From positions 123,820-187,819 of the forward strand of contig JADYUK010000004.1 in the NCBI GenBank assembly GCA_021531755.1: a stretch of 64,000 nucleotides of DNA, read 5' to 3'. Position numbers and translations under genes: made by a program. This document shows, in pieces, positions 62,797 to 64,000 of the stretch. Each line of letters begins with the position of its first letter. The first letter of the stretch is position 1. The notes beneath the pieces are model-generated. The model ran no database searches. It was not told the origin of the DNA and worked only from the letters and a program-made list of their open reading frames with translations. The DNA is from Hoylesella loescheii (GTDB lineage: Bacteria; Bacteroidota; Bacteroidia; Bacteroidales; Bacteroidaceae).

Positions 62797-63954
62797 TTAT
62801 ATCTTCAGGAGGCTGCGTGCTATGGCGCGTGCCTCGCTGTCTGAGGCGAAGAGGTCGTCGAGCGATGGCGATGCGGTGTATGTCGCGCTCTGCATAGTGC
62901 GCTCTATGATGTCGCCCATCTCAAGGAAACGGCACTGACCTTTGCGGAATGCCTCGTTGACAACCTCGTTGGCGGCATTGACTATGCACGGCATATTCCC
63001 ACCACGTCGAAGCGACTCATAGGCCATGGCGAGACACGGGAAACGCTCCATGTCAGGCTCGAAGAACTCAAGGCTCTTGCCGTAGAGCTCCAGGCGCGGG
63101 CCTGACAGCGTTAGGCGCTCGGGGAAGGAGAACGCATACTGTATGGGGAGACGCATGTCTGGCACTCCAAGCTGGGCTTTCACTGCACCATCGGCATACT
63201 CGACAGCGCTGTGGACGATTGACTGTGGATGAACAAGGACCTCTATCCGCTCGGCTGGCACACCGAAGAGCCAGCGGGCCTCGATGACCTCAAAGCCCTT
63301 GTTCATCATGGTGGCGGAGTCGATGGTTATCTTCGCGCCCATGTCCCATGTCGGATGTCGCAGAGCGTCGGCGGCTGTCAGCCCTTCCATCTGTGAGAGG
63401 GATAGTGTGCGGAATGGTCCGCCGGAGGCCGTCAGCAGTATGCGGGTTATCTCATTGTCATGGTCGCCGACAATGCTCTGGAATATGGCTGAGTGCTCTG
63501 AGTCGACGGGGATAATCGGTGAGTGGCACTCCTGTGAGAGGCGCATGATTGTCTCGCCTGCCACCACGAGGGTCTCCTTGTTGGCGAGACATATCTTCTT
63601 GTGGGCCTTTATGGCGCGTACAGTAGGACGCAGTCCGGCAAAGCCCACCATGGCTGTGAGGACCATGTCGACCGGTTCGGCGCAGACAATATCCTCAAGA
63701 GCCTCTTTGCCGGCATAGACCTTGATGTCGGGACAGTCAGAGAGAAGATTTGAGAGTGTGTCATAGCGTGACTCGTCGGCTATGACAACAGCGGCCGGGC
63801 GGAAACGGCGTGCCTGGAGGGCGAGCTTCTCCACCTGTGTGTTGGCCGTCAGACAGTATGCCTCGTAACGGTCAGGATGCTCGGCGATGACCTCAAGGGC
63901 CTGTGTGCCTATGGAGCCTGTTGAGCCGAGTATGCATATTTGTTTCTTCTTCAT
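62797..63954 (-). CDS. dxr: 1-deoxy-D-xylulose 5-phosphate reductoisomerase
   Basis: A 385-residue enzyme of the non-mevalonate isoprenoid pathway, converting DXP to MEP with NADPH. NADPH-binding ILGSTGSIGTQALEV at residues 7-21; catalytic and metal motifs CLANKETLVVAGE (~125), PVDSEHSAIFQ (~150) and TASGGPFR (~180), HPTWDMGAKITIDSATMMNKG (~208-228). All match the family and the length is full. Transcribed toward rseP, 106 bp apart. Confidence 0.95.
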   Translation of the reverse strand: MKKKQICILGSTGSIGTQALEVIAEHPDRYEAYCLTANTQVEKLALQARRFRPAAVVIADESRYDTLSNLLSDCPDIKVYAGKEALEDIVCAEPVDMVLTAMVGFAGLRPTVRAIKAHKKICLANKETLVVAGETIMRLSQECHSPIIPVDSEHSAIFQSIVGDHDNEITRILLTASGGPFRTLSLSQMEGLTAADALRHPTWDMGAKITIDSATMMNKGFEVIEARWLFGVPAERIEVLVHPQSIVHSAVEYADGAVKAQLGVPDMRLPIQYAFSFPERLTLSGPRLELYGKSLEFFEPDMERFPCLAMAYESLRRGGNMPCIVNAANEVVNEAFRKGQCRFLEMGDIIERTMQSATYTASPSLDDLFASDSEARAIARSLLKI

Positions 63955-63967
63955 TTGTTTCTTCTTC
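63938..63967 (-). repeat. 15-bp tandem duplication across the dxr start
   Basis: On the minus strand GAAGAAGAAACAAAT occurs twice without a gap; the dxr ATG forms at the junction of the copies. A second small repeat (two copies of GATAGGGGCGAG, 14 bp apart) lies at 63973-63998. Confidence 0.8.
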
Positions 63968-64000
63968 GTTGTGATAGGGGCGAGGGGATAGGGGCGAGAT

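Noticed and set aside
1..64000. tRNA, rRNA, integrase or att site marking the islands
   Set aside because: None was recognised on either strand by reading; a tRNAscan/Infernal run would settle this.

Overview
The window looks like chromosomal DNA of a Bacteroidales species, probably Prevotella- or Muribaculaceae-like. The grounds are Bacteroidetes-type promoters (TAnnTTTG, several with a TTG box 20 bp upstream), almost no Shine-Dalgarno sequences, a 14-subunit-type complex I reduced to nuoA-B-CD-H-I-J-K-L-M-N, and Bacteroidetes families such as DUF2795, YqeY and CYTH. Genus and species cannot be fixed from the sequence alone.

Layout. (1) 1-4.8 kb: a surface-polysaccharide end: a GT14-GT2 fusion glycosyltransferase cut by the window edge, a Wzx-type flippase and a secreted CotH-kinase-family protein. 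(2) 4.9-10.9 kb, minus strand: a 5'-truncated gene remnant, CYTH protein, YqeY, an L-cysteine desulfidase/serine dehydratase-family enzyme, and DsbD. (3) 11.6-22.4 kb, plus strand: the nuo operon, without nuoE/F/G, closed by a nested-hairpin terminator. (4) 22.4-31.9 kb: a four-gene type III restriction-modification operon (PLD/SNF2 helicase, DUF4391, Mod, Res) behind a structured leader. (5) 31.9-36.1 kb, minus: a tight three-gene operon RloA-like ATPase / RloB-like TOPRIM protein / ABC-type ATPase, convergent with the R-M operon. (6) 36.2-45.3 kb: a decayed transposase, then about a dozen mostly unknown small minus-strand genes with an ADP-ribosylglycohydrolase, a sigma factor that stops after region 2, a DUF2795 protein, coiled-coil paralogues, and a repeated 23-bp promoter-like motif. 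(7) 45.3-51.1 kb, minus: a CusA/CusB/TolC-type heavy-metal RND efflux operon, preceded by 66-bp repeats that each carry a promoter -7 box. (8) 51.2-61.1 kb: repeat-rich spacer, then Xre regulator + small protein + McrB-like GTPase + LlaJI/McrC-like nuclease, an AbiEi/AbiEii toxin-antitoxin pair and an AAA_14/DUF4143 ATPase. (9) 61.2-64 kb, minus: RseP-type site-2 protease and Dxr.

The GC-rich, C/G-ending codon backbone (nuo, efflux, rseP-dxr) is interrupted by two AT-richer accessory islands (about 22.4-45.3 and 51.4-61.1 kb) loaded with anti-phage and mobile functions. No integrase, tRNA or attachment site was found, so island edges are inferred from composition and gene content. The best candidates for something undescribed are the small-gene cluster with its shared promoter motif and region-2-only sigma factor, and the RloA-RloB-ABC ATPase trio.
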